DNA of 64,000 nt from Hymenobacter canadensis (GCF_027359925.1 NZ_CP114767.1:2728001-2792000); one strand, 5' to 3'. Counted from the first letter of the stretch, positions 49,879 to 60,202 are shown. Translations and numbers: made by a program. The notes: a model not told the origin generated them from the letters alone.

Positions 49879-52800
49879 TTATGCCTCGTCAACCAGCACG
49901 CAGCGGTTGTTGAGCAGGTCGTCTTCCACGGTCTTGTATTTCACGTCGCTCACGATGCGGCCGTCCATGTACTGCACGGTCACTTTCTCGTTGCGGTTGG
50001 CCACTTTCTGCGAGCGGGCCGGCGTCTGCTTTTCCAGAATCTGCGCGTCGTCGGGGCCCATGTCCTCAGGACCGGCACCCAGCGAAATCGACGACACTTC
50101 CTTCTCAGCCGTCAGCTTGGGCATCGGGGCAGGCGTCGGCAGCTCGTCTTCGATGTAGAACTCAGCCTCGTCGGTGCCCTGCGCGCCGCCCTGCACCGGA
50201 ATATCGGCGCGGAAGAGGAACGACAGGGTGTCCTCGTTCACCTTGCCGATCATGCCTTTGAACAGCTCGAAGCTCTCGAACTTATACACCAGCAGCGGGT
50301 CTTTCTGCTCGTACACGGCGTTCTGCACTACTTGCTTCAGGTCATCCATCTGGCGCAGGTGCTGGGTCCAGGCGGTGTCGATGGTCGACAGCACCACGGA
50401 TTTCTCCATGCTCCGGATGATTTCGTGGCCTCCCGTAGCCTGCGAGCGGCGCAGGCTGGCTACTGCCGACACCTGCTTGCGGCCATCGGTGAAGGGCACT
50501 GCTACGTTCTCGAACGGGGCGTTCTGCTCCAGCAGGCTGTTCACGAGCGGCATGGCGTTGCTGGCAATGTGGTCGTTCTTGCTGTGGTAGTAGCCCAGCG
50601 CTTCGTCGTAGAGCTTCTGCGACAGAGTACCGGCCACCATGCCCTTCATCTCGGCTTCCGTGATGTAGGTATCGTAGCCGTACACGCGGATGATGGCCAG
50701 CTTGAAGTCCTCGTAGTCGCCCGAAATTTTATGGGCAGCCACGATGTCCTCGGCCACGTCGTAAATCATGTTCCACACGTCCAGCTCCAGACGCTCGCCG
50801 AACAGGGCGTTGCGGCGGCGCTTGTACACTACCTCGCGCTGGGCGTTCATCACGTCGTCGTACTCGAGCAGGCGCTTGCGCTGACCGAAGTTGTTTTCCT
50901 CGACCTTCTTCTGGGCGCGCTCAATCGAGCTGGTAATCATCGAGTGCTGAATCACCTCGCCTTCCTCCAGACCCATGCGGTCCATGAGCTTGGCAATCCG
51001 GTCGGAGCCGAACAGGCGCATCAGGTTGTCTTCGAGGCTCACGAAAAACTGCGAAGAGCCCGGGTCGCCCTGGCGGCCGGCGCGCCCCCGCAGCTGGCGG
51101 TCTACGCGGCGGCTTTCGTGGCGCTCCGTACCGATGATAGCCAGGCCACCCGAGGCTTTAGAGGTTTCCTTGAGCTTGATGTCGGTACCGCGGCCAGCCA
51201 TGTTGGTGGCAATGGTCACGGTGCCGGGGAAGCCGGCGCCGGCCACAATTTCGGCTTCGCGCTGGTTCTGCTTGGCGTTGAGCACCTGGTGCTGGATGCC
51301 GCGCAGCTTCAGCATGCGGCTCACCAGCTCCGAGATTTCCACGCTCGTGGTACCTACCAGCACCGGGCGGCCGGCCTGCACCAGCGTCTGTATTTCCTCG
51401 GCCACAGCATTGTACTTCTCGCGCACGGTCTTGTAGACTTTGTCGTGCTCGTCTTTGCGCTGGATGCCGCGGTTGGTCGGAATCACCACCACGTCGAGCT
51501 TGTAGATGTCCCACAGCTCGCCGGCTTCGGTTTCGGCCGTACCCGTCATGCCGCCCAGCTTGTGGTACATGCGGAAGTAGTTCTGCAGCGTCACGGTGGC
51601 GTAGGTCTGGGTGGCGTCTTCCACGCGCACGTTTTCCTTGGCCTCAATAGCCTGGTGCAAACCGTCGGAGTAGCGGCGGCCTTCCATTACGCGGCCGGTC
51701 TGCTCATCCACGATTTTCACCTTGCCGTCGTCGGTCAGGATGTACTGGTCGTCCTTCTCGAACAGCGTGTAGGCCTTCAGAAGCTGGTTTACGGTGTGGA
51801 CCCGCTCGCTCTTCTCCTGGTAGTCCTGCATCAGCTGCTCTTTCTGGTGCAGCTTTTCGTCGTCTTTGAGGGTGGTGCTGCGCTCCAGATTGGCGATTTC
51901 CGAGCCGATGTCGGGCATGATGAACAGGTGCGGATCCTCGCCCTGGGCCGTAATCAGGTCGATGCCTTTTTCGGTCAGCTCGATCTGGTTGTTCTTCTCG
52001 TCGATCGTGAAGAACAGCGGCATATCGGCCTGGGGCATCTGGCGGGCGTTGTCCTGCAGGTAGTGGTTTTCCACTTTCTGCAGCACGGCGCGCATGCCGG
52101 TTTCGCTCAGGAACTTGATGAGCGGCTTGCTCTTGGGCAGGCCGCGGTAGGCGCGGAACAGCGACAGGCCGGCTTCGCCTTCCTTGTAGCCTTCTTTGCC
52201 GTCCTTGATGCCTTTGCGGGCCTCCACCAGATACTGCTGCACCAGCTTCTTCTGCTCGTCTACGAGGCGCTGGATGCGGGGCTTGAGCTGGTAGAACTCG
52301 TGCACGTCGCCGCGGGGCACGGGGCCCGAGATGATGAGCGGCGTCCGGGCATCGTCAATCAGTACGGAGTCCACTTCGTCGACCATGGCGTAGTGGTGCT
52401 TGCGCTGCACCAGCTCGCCGGTTTCGCGCGCCATGTTGTCGCGCAGGTAGTCGAAGCCGAATTCGTTGTTGGTGCCGTAGGTGATGTCGGCGGCGTAGGC
52501 GGCGCGGCGGGCGTCGGTGTTGGGCTGGTGCTTATCGATGCAGTCTACGGTGATGCCGTGGAACTCGAACAGCGGCGCATTCCACTCCGAGTCACGCTTG
52601 GCCAGGTAGTCGTTGACGGTTACCAGGTGCACGCCGCGCTTGCTCAGCGCGTTCAGGAACGCCGGCAGCGTCGAAACGAGGGTTTTGCCCTCGCCCGTGG
52701 CCATTTCCGAAATCTTGCCCTGGTGCAGCACCACGCCCCCGATGATCTGGACGTCGTAGTGAATCATGTCCCAGGTGATTTCGGCGCCGGCGGCCAGCCA

Positions 52801-53286
52801 CTTATTGCTCCAGATGGCCTTGTCGCCCTGAATCGTGACGTTCTTTTTGCGCTGCGCGTACTGGCGGTCGTAGTCGGTGGCGGTTACCACCAGCTGGCCG
52901 TTTTCGGTGTAGCGGCGGGCCGTTTCCTTCACCGTGGCAAAGGCGGCGGGCAGCACCTGCATCAGCACCACTTCCAGGTCTTTGTTGCGCTGCTTTTCCA
53001 GCTCATCAATCTGGTCGAAGAGCTTCTCCTTGGCCATGATGTCGAGGCTGGCGTCGTCGTTGACGCGGGCGTGCAACGCGGCCAACTGGTCGTCGAGCGG
53101 CTTTAGATGGGCGTCGATGCGGGCGCGCACCTCGTTGGTGTGCTCGCGCAGCTGGTCGTCGGAGAGCTGTGCCAGTTTGGCATATTCGGCGTTTACGAGC
53201 GCCACATAGGGGATAATCTCCTTCAAGTCCCGGTCCGATTTCGTTCCGAAAATCTTGGCGACGGTTTTCCCTAGAAAGTCAAACAT
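49879..53286 (-). CDS. secA: Preprotein translocase ATPase SecA
   Basis: A 1135-residue motor that drives protein export through SecYEG. The N-terminus MFDFLGKTVAKIFGTKSDRD, Walker A in EMATGEGKTLVSTLPAFLNA, DEVDSVLIDDARTPLIISG (Walker B/DEVD) and the C-terminal helicase motifs GRAGRQGDPGSSQFFVSLED are intact. It is larger than E. coli SecA because of insertions, usual in Bacteroidota. The C-terminus, ending NNRCVLVDEA, lacks the Cys-rich zinc site that binds SecB. ATG 53286 is chosen; the extension to 53388 would add unrelated residues. A TAAATTTG box lies upstream and a terminator follows. Confidence 0.96.
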   Translation of the reverse strand: MFDFLGKTVAKIFGTKSDRDLKEIIPYVALVNAEYAKLAQLSDDQLREHTNEVRARIDAHLKPLDDQLAALHARVNDDASLDIMAKEKLFDQIDELEKQRNKDLEVVLMQVLPAAFATVKETARRYTENGQLVVTATDYDRQYAQRKKNVTIQGDKAIWSNKWLAAGAEITWDMIHYDVQIIGGVVLHQGKISEMATGEGKTLVSTLPAFLNALSKRGVHLVTVNDYLAKRDSEWNAPLFEFHGITVDCIDKHQPNTDARRAAYAADITYGTNNEFGFDYLRDNMARETGELVQRKHHYAMVDEVDSVLIDDARTPLIISGPVPRGDVHEFYQLKPRIQRLVDEQKKLVQQYLVEARKGIKDGKEGYKEGEAGLSLFRAYRGLPKSKPLIKFLSETGMRAVLQKVENHYLQDNARQMPQADMPLFFTIDEKNNQIELTEKGIDLITAQGEDPHLFIMPDIGSEIANLERSTTLKDDEKLHQKEQLMQDYQEKSERVHTVNQLLKAYTLFEKDDQYILTDDGKVKIVDEQTGRVMEGRRYSDGLHQAIEAKENVRVEDATQTYATVTLQNYFRMYHKLGGMTGTAETEAGELWDIYKLDVVVIPTNRGIQRKDEHDKVYKTVREKYNAVAEEIQTLVQAGRPVLVGTTSVEISELVSRMLKLRGIQHQVLNAKQNQREAEIVAGAGFPGTVTIATNMAGRGTDIKLKETSKASGGLAIIGTERHESRRVDRQLRGRAGRQGDPGSSQFFVSLEDNLMRLFGSDRIAKLMDRMGLEEGEVIQHSMITSSIERAQKKVEENNFGQRKRLLEYDDVMNAQREVVYKRRRNALFGERLELDVWNMIYDVAEDIVAAHKISGDYEDFKLAIIRVYGYDTYITEAEMKGMVAGTLSQKLYDEALGYYHSKNDHIASNAMPLVNSLLEQNAPFENVAVPFTDGRKQVSAVASLRRSQATGGHEIIRSMEKSVVLSTIDTAWTQHLRQMDDLKQVVQNAVYEQKDPLLVYKFESFELFKGMIGKVNEDTLSFLFRADIPVQGGAQGTDEAEFYIEDELPTPAPMPKLTAEKEVSSISLGAGPEDMGPDDAQILEKQTPARSQKVANRNEKVTVQYMDGRIVSDVKYKTVEDDLLNNRCVLVDEA

Positions 53287-53322
53287 GCTGTTATTTTTAA
53301 ACTGAAACGCCGGGGCGTACCT

Positions 53323-53330
53323 CAAATTTA
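53323..53330 (-). promoter_or_regulatory. -7 promoter box (TAAATTTG) for secA
   Basis: Minus strand reads TAAATTTG, about 36 bases before the secA ATG; no clear -33 TTG. Confidence 0.55.
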
Positions 53331-53387
53331 CAGTGTTTTCCGGGATTCTCCCGGTGAAATACCGTAAACGCGCCGCCCCGGACCCCA

Positions 53388-53434
53388 AAACGACAAACCC
53401 CGCATCCTCAAAGAGTGTGCGGGGTTTGTCGTTT
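53388..53434 (-). terminator. Hairpin downstream of glf, possible terminator
   Basis: AAACGACAAACCCCGCA and TGCGGGGTTTGTCGTTT form a perfect 17-base stem with a 13-base loop; T-rich end on both strands. It lies between the glf stop and the secA promoter. Confidence 0.8.
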
Positions 53435-53456
53435 CGGATTTGTTGTCAGGAAATCA

Positions 53457-53560
53457 TTTGTCATCCTGAGCGGAGCGAAGGACCCTATCACGGCTGGATT
53501 ACTACCCGGCGACGTTGCTCTTACGTGATAAGATCCTTCGCTCCGCTCAGGATGACAAAA
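53457..53560. repeat. GTCAT-type long inverted repeat (CTGAGCGGAGCGAAGG variant)
   Basis: Left TTTGTCATCCTGAGCGGAGC and right its complement (GCTCCGCTCAGGATGACAAA), arms about 36 bases, spacer about 30. Inner hairpin ATCCT...AGGAT. Confidence 0.92.
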
Positions 53561-53566
53561 GTAACC

Positions 53567-54748
<1,182 letters not shown>

Positions 54749-54794
54749 AACGTACGGGTGTTGTGGTTGGTAGGAGGATTCGGAAAGGGAATTT

Positions 54795-56027
54795 TCAGGT
54801 AGTAGCGAGCGGAACAGCAGGCACTTTGGCGTGCAGGCGGGCATGCATCAGGTCCAGCATCTGCTGCCAGGTCTGGTCCCAGGAAATGGTGGCGAGGTAG
54901 TCGTCGGTGCGCTGGCGCCAGTCGGCGTCCTGGGTCTGCGTCAGGGCCTTTTCAATGGCCTGGCCGAAATCAGCGGCGTTATCAGCAATGTACACGAGGT
55001 TCAGCTCGCCGTAGGGGCGCACCACGTCGCGGATGGGCGTGCTGACCACCGGGCGGCCGGCGGCCAGGTATTCGGGCGTTTTGGTGGGCGAAATGAACTT
55101 GGTGCTTTCGTTGTCGGCGAAGAGCAGCGTGGCCACCTCCCAGCCCTGCAGGTAAGCGGGCAGCTCCTGGTAATCTTTGCCGCCGAGGTAGTGCACGTTG
55201 GCCTGCTGCGGCAGCGTAGCCGCGTCAATCTTCACCACGGGCCCGATAATGACAAACTGCCACTCGGGGTGCGCGTCGGCCAGCTCACCCAGCAGCGCAA
55301 TGTCCAGCCGCTCATCCACCACGCCGAAGAACCCGATGCGCGGATGCGCAATACCGGCCTGGTCGGCGGGCTCGGGCATGGCCTGGCGGGCCTGGCCGAA
55401 GTGGGCCTTGTCGATGCTGCTGGGGAAAGGGTGCGCGTCGGGGTGCTGCTGGCGCTTGGCTTCGTAGAGCGTGTGGCCGCCCGTGAACACCAGCTCGGCC
55501 TTCTCGAACAGCTCCTGCTCCCGCTCTCGCAACTGCGGCGGGGCAAACTTGAAAGCCGCCAGCTCGTCCATGCAGTCGTACACGGTCAGCACGGGCTTGA
55601 AGAAGCGCGACTTGCCCAGCGCCATCGGCGTGTAGTACCAGAACACGTACCGGTCCACACCCTGCTCGTCGAAGTAGCGGCTGAGGACCTCGAACTGGGT
55701 CTGGTTGGCCACGGCTTCGTCGGCGCGCAGCTTGTGCGGCAGATGCACGACCAGCACCTTGAGGCCCTGCTGACGCTCTTTCACTTCCAGGTGCGGCTCA
55801 ATGAGGTCGTCGGCGTGATAGAAGGCGTCTTCTACGTAGAACACCCGGCCATATTGGGCAAAGCGCGAAAGCAAATGCTGCGGGCGCTGCCACACAAAAT
55901 CCCAGTGTAAGTGCGCAAAACACACTAAATCGGGCAGAGAGTAAGCAACGGTGGCGTTAGTAGTTGTAGGGGTAGCGGCAGAGATGGAGGCGCACGCATC
56001 CAACTCCGCTGGTGTGGTCAGCGGCAT
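54795..56027 (-). CDS. GT-B-fold glycosyltransferase
   Basis: A 410-residue glycosyltransferase. Its N-terminal part begins after about 35 residues with LPDLVCFAHLHWDFVWQRPQ, the donor side has RIGFFGVVDERLDIALLGEL, and the C-terminal domain includes TKFISPTKTPEYLAAGRPVV, the Glu-containing signature of retaining GT4-like enzymes. It probably adds a sugar to a surface glycan; glf (galactofuranose supply) lies 46 bases downstream. The ATG at 56027 (MPLTTPAELDACASISA) is preferred over the longer reading to 56087. The substrate is unknown. Confidence 0.85.
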   Translation of the reverse strand: MPLTTPAELDACASISAATPTTTNATVAYSLPDLVCFAHLHWDFVWQRPQHLLSRFAQYGRVFYVEDAFYHADDLIEPHLEVKERQQGLKVLVVHLPHKLRADEAVANQTQFEVLSRYFDEQGVDRYVFWYYTPMALGKSRFFKPVLTVYDCMDELAAFKFAPPQLREREQELFEKAELVFTGGHTLYEAKRQQHPDAHPFPSSIDKAHFGQARQAMPEPADQAGIAHPRIGFFGVVDERLDIALLGELADAHPEWQFVIIGPVVKIDAATLPQQANVHYLGGKDYQELPAYLQGWEVATLLFADNESTKFISPTKTPEYLAAGRPVVSTPIRDVVRPYGELNLVYIADNAADFGQAIEKALTQTQDADWRQRTDDYLATISWDQTWQQMLDLMHARLHAKVPAVPLATT

Positions 56028-56198
56028 AAACAGAAAGCGAGAATGAGTAATCGGGGCACGGGTTTCTACTGAAAGATTCCGCCTCAACGACCTGCCGGCC
56101 CCTGCTGACTATACGCCCGATTATTTAAAAGGATATTGCCGAGCTAACACTAAGGTATTTGGCATAGTTCAACTAAATTCACTAGTTCCGCAGCCGGC

Positions 56199-56714
56199 TC
56201 ACAGCAGCAGCTGCATTTCTACGGCATCCTGCCAGCCGTCGGCCCGGCGCAGCCATTGGCGGCGGGTACCTACGGCGCCAAAACCAGCCGCCATAAACAG
56301 CTGAAGGCTAGCCGTATTATCGGCCGAAATGGTGCAGTGCAGCTGGTGCAGCCGCAACACCTGCCGGGCGTAGGGCTGCACCAGCTGCAGCGCGGCCTGC
56401 GCATAGCCCTGCCGGCGCTGGCTGGCCAGCACCACAATGCCCACCCCGGCCCGCTGGTGCAGCGGCTCAAACCCGAATATATCGACGGTTCCCACGGCCG
56501 CGCCGGTGGCGGTGGCGCACAGCACCAGCCGCAACTGCCGCACCTCGTGGAAGTCGGTGGCGGCGCTATCGAGGTACTGCCGCAGGGTGTAGCGCGACAC
56601 GGGGGCCAGCGTGTCGGACACGCTCCAGACCGCGGGGTCGTTTTCCAGCGCGTACAGGAAGTCGAGGTCGTCGGCTTCGAGGGGGCGCAGGAATACGAGG
56701 TCAGAATGGAGCAT
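56199..56714 (-). CDS. GNAT-family N-acetyltransferase (RimJ/RimL-like)
   Basis: A 171-residue acetyltransferase. The acetyl-CoA-binding region is GVGIVVLASQRRQGYAQAAL, where QRRQGYA is the R/Q-x-x-G-x-A/G motif, followed by TISADNTASLQLFMAAGFGA. Typical GNAT size and order; the protein or small-molecule substrate is not known. The ATG at 56714 is used. Confidence 0.88.
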   Translation of the reverse strand: MLHSDLVFLRPLEADDLDFLYALENDPAVWSVSDTLAPVSRYTLRQYLDSAATDFHEVRQLRLVLCATATGAAVGTVDIFGFEPLHQRAGVGIVVLASQRRQGYAQAALQLVQPYARQVLRLHQLHCTISADNTASLQLFMAAGFGAVGTRRQWLRRADGWQDAVEMQLLL

Positions 56715-56722
56715 AACGGAGG

Positions 56723-56890
56723 CCTCACCCCCTAACCCCCTCTCCGATGGAGAGGGGGAACTAGCTGATAGGTTCTTCTAGAGCTAGTTCCCCTCCTTTT
56801 ACAAGGAGACGGTTGGGGTGGTTGAAAATGACAGAATGGTTTTTCAAACTAGTTCCCCCTCTCTTTTGGAGAGGGGGCCAGGGGGTGAGG
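56723..56890. repeat. CCTCACCCCCTAACCCCCTC-type inverted repeat
   Basis: Left arm CCTCACCCCCTAACCCCCTC with its own GAGAGGGGG hairpin, right arm the complement (GGCCAGGGGGTGAGG). A middle part has a related, inverted copy (AGCTAGTTCCCCTCC). A related piece at 57827-57874 has been inserted into another repeat. Confidence 0.88.
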
Positions 56891-56895
56891 TCCGG

Positions 56896-56917
56896 CACAG
56901 GCTAAAGCCTATGCTAC
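56896..56917 (-). repeat. GTAG-type hairpin overlapping the dapF stop codon
   Basis: On the minus strand: GTAG, CATAGGCT, TT, AGCCTGTG. Bases 56909-56911 are the dapF TAG stop. Confidence 0.9.
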
Positions 56918-57712
56918 ATCTATTCTTCCCTCAAACACCCGCGTGGCGGGGCCGATGAGGTAGACGTGCTGGAACGAGCCGTCGGGCTGGGTCTGGAAGG
57001 TTACGCGCAGGTCGCCGCCGGGGGTGCGCAGGTGCACGGGGCTGGTGGCGCCGTGCTGCGAAGCGGCCAGCGCCACGGCCGTGACGCCGGTGCCGCAGCT
57101 CAGGGTTTCGTCTTCCACGCCCCGCTCGTAGGTGCGCACCTGCCAGGGCTGGCCGGGCGCGGCGGGCGCCTCCACGAAGTTGATGTTGGTGCCTTTCTCG
57201 CGGAACAGCTCGCCGTAGCGGATAGCGCGGCCTTCGGCAAACACGTTCAGCTCGGCCAGCGTGCCGGCTGCCTGCAGACGCACCACGTGCGGCGAGCCGG
57301 TATCGAGGAACACGCCCAGGTTTTCCAACTCCTGCTGCCCGGCTACGTCCTGCATGCGCAGGTGTACGGTACCGTCGGCGTCGATGCGGGCTTCGTGGGG
57401 GCCGTCGGCGGCCAGGAAGCGGGTTTCGGTTTCGATGACGCCCAACTGCCGGGCAAAGGCCACGGTGCAGCGCCCGCCGTTGCCGCACATCGAGCCCAGG
57501 TGGCCGTCGGCGTTGAAATACACCATCTCGAAATCATACTCCGGGTGGTTGCGCAGCAGAATCAGGCCATCGGCGCCGATGCCGCGGCGCCGGTCGCAGA
57601 GGTGGCGCACCAGCGCGTGGTCGGCGGCATCGAAGGTTTCGGCGCGGTCGTCCAGCATCACGAAGTCGTTGCCGGTGCCCTGGTATTTGTGGAAGTGCAG
57701 CGTGGTGCTCAT
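56909..57712 (-). CDS. dapF: Diaminopimelate epimerase
   Basis: A 267-residue enzyme that interconverts LL- and meso-diaminopimelate for lysine and peptidoglycan synthesis. Both catalytic Cys are present: SMCGNGGRCTVAFA (first Cys) and ETLSCGTGVTAVAL (second Cys), along with KYQGTGNDFVMLDD at the N-terminus. The ATG at 57712 has a TACCTTTG box 4 bases upstream, so the mRNA is probably leaderless. Its last codons, GTA GCA TAG, come from a GTAG-type repeat. The methyltransferase gene is divergent. Confidence 0.95.
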   Translation of the reverse strand: MSTTLHFHKYQGTGNDFVMLDDRAETFDAADHALVRHLCDRRRGIGADGLILLRNHPEYDFEMVYFNADGHLGSMCGNGGRCTVAFARQLGVIETETRFLAADGPHEARIDADGTVHLRMQDVAGQQELENLGVFLDTGSPHVVRLQAAGTLAELNVFAEGRAIRYGELFREKGTNINFVEAPAAPGQPWQVRTYERGVEDETLSCGTGVTAVALAASQHGATSPVHLRTPGGDLRVTFQTQPDGSFQHVYLIGPATRVFEGRIDVA

Positions 57713-57716
57713 GGGG

Positions 57717-57724
57717 CAAAGGTA
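57717..57724 (-). promoter_or_regulatory. -7 promoter box (TACCTTTG) for dapF
   Basis: Minus strand reads TACCTTTGCCCC, then ATG. Only four bases separate the box from the start codon. Confidence 0.7.
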
Positions 57725-57742
57725 CGAAGGGGGGGATGAGGT

Positions 57743-57774
<32 letters not shown>

Positions 57775-57782
57775 AAGTAAGA

Positions 57783-57940
57783 ACGTCATTCCGAGCTTGC
57801 GAGGAATCTCGCGTGCTGACGTTAGCCTCACCCCCCGGCCCCCTCTCCCGTGGAGAGGGGGAGCCAGACGAGTTTTTTTGTGAGCCTGCTTCCTGGTGAT
57901 TTCCACACTGCCGAGATTCCTCGCTCCACTCGGAATGACG
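57783..57940. repeat. GTCAT-type inverted repeat with another repeat nested in it
   Basis: Left arm from 57783 (ACGTCATTCCGAGCTTGCGA) and right arm to 57940 (GATTCCTCGCTCCACTCGGA, then ATGACG). The middle 57827-57874 is a CCTCACCCC...GGAGAGGGGGAGCC piece like 56723-56890. This is one repeat inserted into another. The gap between dapF and the methyltransferase gene (57713-58023, 311 bases) is filled by these repeats and two opposed promoters. Confidence 0.88.
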
Positions 57941-58010
57941 ACCTTTTACTTTTCACCTGTCACTTCATCACCTCATCACGATTCACCTCATCACCTCATA
58001 ACCCCCTTCG

Positions 58011-58018
58011 TACCTTTG
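58011..58018 (+). promoter_or_regulatory. -7 promoter box (TACCTTTG) for the methyltransferase gene
   Basis: TACCTTTG ends 5 bases before the ATG at 58024. Confidence 0.7.
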
Positions 58019-58023
58019 CAGGC

Positions 58024-58908
58024 ATGTACACCTTCCTGACCACGAGCCCCTGGGCCGACTACGAGCTGATTGACGCCGGCAACTTCGAGAAACTGGAGCG
58101 TTTTGGCCAGCACATTCTGGCCCGGCCCGAGCCCCAAGCCATCTGGGACCCGCACCTGCCGGCCTCGGAATGGCAGCGCGCCAACGCCACGTTCAACCGC
58201 GAAAAGGGCAGCCAGGAGCGCGGGCAGTGGAAAATCAAGCCCGGCACGCCTGAGCAGTGGCTGATCGGCTACGAGCGGCCCGACGGCCTGAAGCTGCGGT
58301 TTCGGCTGGGCATGTCGTCGTTTAAGCACGTGGGTCTGTTTCCGGAGCAGGACCCCAACTGGCAGTTCATCTACAACCAGACCCGCAAGCGCAAAGCGGC
58401 CGTGCCGCGCGTGCTCAACCTGTTTGCCTACACCGGGGCCGCCACGCTGGCCGCCCGCGCCGCCGGCGCCGACGTTACGCACCTCGACTCGGTGAAGCAG
58501 GTGAATTTCTGGGCCCGCGACAACATGGAGGCCAGCAACCTCGACGGCGTGCGCTGGCTGGTGGAAGACGCCATGAAATATGTGCGGCGCGAGGTGAAGC
58601 GCGGCAGCAAATACCAAGGCCTCATCCTCGACCCGCCCGCCTACGGCCGCGGCCCCAACGGTGAGAAGTGGCAGCTGGAAGACGAGCTCAACGAGATGCT
58701 CAAGCTTTGCAAGGAGCTGCTCGACCCCGAGGACCATTTCTTCCTCGTAAACCTCTATTCATTGGGTTTCTCGGCCCTGATTCTCGACAATCTGGTGGGC
58801 GAAATCTTCCCGGCTATGCGCGACAAGCGCGAAATCGGGGAAATCTACCTGCACGATGCCGCCGCCCGCAAGCTGCCGCTGGGCACGTTCTGCCGCTTCG
58901 CCACGTAG
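58024..58908 (+). CDS. Class I SAM-dependent methyltransferase (RlmI/RlmK-like)
   Basis: A 294-residue methyltransferase. SAM-binding motif I is VLNLFAYTGAATLAARAAGA, motif IV is LILDPPAYGRGPNGEKWQLE (DPPAY, as in RNA m5C/m7G-type rRNA methyltransferases such as RlmI). An N-terminal domain of about 115 residues precedes it. The likely substrate is RNA, but a specific site is not shown. Start 58024 because a TACCTTTG box lies just before it; a longer reading from 57850 would translate repeat DNA. Confidence 0.88.
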   Translation: MYTFLTTSPWADYELIDAGNFEKLERFGQHILARPEPQAIWDPHLPASEWQRANATFNREKGSQERGQWKIKPGTPEQWLIGYERPDGLKLRFRLGMSSFKHVGLFPEQDPNWQFIYNQTRKRKAAVPRVLNLFAYTGAATLAARAAGADVTHLDSVKQVNFWARDNMEASNLDGVRWLVEDAMKYVRREVKRGSKYQGLILDPPAYGRGPNGEKWQLEDELNEMLKLCKELLDPEDHFFLVNLYSLGFSALILDNLVGEIFPAMRDKREIGEIYLHDAAARKLPLGTFCRFAT

Positions 58909-58940
58909 GTGGCTTGGGATACCACAGTTAAAAACCAGCA

Positions 58941-59049
58941 CGTCATTCCGAGCTTGCGAGGAATCTCGCTAGTGTGGAAATCAAGGGGCTCCAACGTCAG
59001 TATACCAGATTCCTCGTCCTTGCTCCAGGCGCAACAGGCCCGGAATGAC
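58941..59049. repeat. Interrupted GTCAT-type inverted repeat
   Basis: Left CGTCATTCCGAGCTTGCGAG at 58941; the right arm is GATTCCTCG at 59008, then an inserted 26-base string, then GGAATGAC. A TACCTCATCACCC string follows at 59079-59091. The right arm has been disrupted. Confidence 0.8.
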
Positions 59050-59097
59050 AGCCGGCCCCTACCCTTCTATTTCTTCATTACCTCATCACCCGAGTCC

Positions 59098-60054
59098 GTG
59101 TCACATCCTCCTTCTCTGCACCGCCGGCTGGCCCTTATTGACATGGGCACCAACACGTTTCACCTGCTGATTGTGGAGCTACCCGAGGCGCGCCACGCGC
59201 AGCCCGTTACGCTGTTGCGCACGAAAGTGGGCGTGCGGCTGGGTGAGGGTGGCATCAGCAAGGGCCAGATTGCACCCGAGCCGTATGCGCGGGCCCTGCA
59301 CACGCTGGCCGGCTTCAAGGAGGAAATGGAGCTGCACCAGGTGACGGACGTGCGCGCCACGGCCACCAGCGCCATGCGCGTGACCAGCAACGGCCCCGAG
59401 CTGGTGAAGGACATATTTGAGCAGACCGGCATTCAGGTGGAAGTCATTGCCGGCGACCGGGAGGCCGAGCTGATCTGCGCTGGCGTGCGCCGGGCCGTGC
59501 CGCTGGGAGCCGAGAAGCACCTGATTATGGACATTGGCGGCGGCTCGGTAGAGTTTATCGTGGCCGATGAAAGCCAGATCTTCTGGAAGCAGAGCTTTGA
59601 AATCGGGGCCCAACGCCTGCTCGATAAGTTCTTTCCGGACCCCAGCGGCGTGTTCCCGCCCGAAGCCGTAGCGGCCGAAAAAGCCTATTTCCAGCAGGTA
59701 CTGGCGCCGCTGGCTGCCGCCGTGGCCGAGTTCCGGCCGGTGGGCCTAGTGGGCGCGTCCGGCTCGTTCGACAGCCTAGCCGACATGCACCTGGGCCGCC
59801 TGCGCGCCGAAGCCGACCTGCCGCCGTCCACGGACCTGCCGCTGGAGAGCTTCCGCCGCAGCCAGCAGCAGCTGCTGAGTTTGCTCCACGAGCAGCGCAA
59901 GGCCCTGCCCGGCATCCTGCCCATGCGCGCCGACATGCTGGTGGTGGCCGTAGTGCTGATCGACTACGTGCTGGAGCTGACCGGCATCACGCACCTGCGC
60001 ACCTCGGCCTACGCCCTCAAGGAAGGGCTGCTGGCCGAAATGCTGGCGTCGTAG
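59098..60054 (+). CDS. Ppx/GppA-family phosphatase
   Basis: A 318-residue member of the exopolyphosphatase/pppGpp phosphatase family. N-terminal ASKHA-fold signature RRLALIDMGTNTFHLLIVEL, the MDIGGGSVEFIVAD loop at about 145-165 and a further GLVGASGSFDSL phosphate loop. It hydrolyses polyphosphate or (p)ppGpp-type phosphates, and its length fits the single-domain Bacteroidota form. The GTG at 59098 is chosen because the next ATG would cut the first strand; longer readings start in repeat DNA. Confidence 0.85.
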   Translation: MSHPPSLHRRLALIDMGTNTFHLLIVELPEARHAQPVTLLRTKVGVRLGEGGISKGQIAPEPYARALHTLAGFKEEMELHQVTDVRATATSAMRVTSNGPELVKDIFEQTGIQVEVIAGDREAELICAGVRRAVPLGAEKHLIMDIGGGSVEFIVADESQIFWKQSFEIGAQRLLDKFFPDPSGVFPPEAVAAEKAYFQQVLAPLAAAVAEFRPVGLVGASGSFDSLADMHLGRLRAEADLPPSTDLPLESFRRSQQQLLSLLHEQRKALPGILPMRADMLVVAVVLIDYVLELTGITHLRTSAYALKEGLLAEMLAS

Positions 60055-60082
60055 CCTGGGCCGTTCCAGCCGCGCGCCGTGC

Positions 60083-60177
60083 CCCAGGGCTGAAGCCCTG
60101 GGCTAGTGAAACTGGCGTATTTGCTCCTTCTTACCGCTTATCTGCTCCACTCCATAGCCCAGGGCTTTAGCCCTGGG
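60083..60177. repeat. Inverted pair of foot-tetranucleotide hairpins (CCCAGGGCT core)
   Basis: 60083-60106 (minus): CTAG, CCCAGGGCT, TC, AGCCCTGGG. 60154-60177 (plus): ATAG, CCCAGGGCT, TT, AGCCCTGGG. Same core as 32332-32403. Confidence 0.92.
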
Positions 60178-60202
60178 AACCGGGCGCCGCTTCCCTCTGC
60201 CA

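Noticed and set aside
49870-53106. Open reading frame of 1078 codons on the plus strand opposite secA
   Set aside because: It is antisense to a clear SecA gene. GC-rich codon usage leaves long stop-free frames on the opposite strand; its translation is Val/His/Leu-rich without domains.
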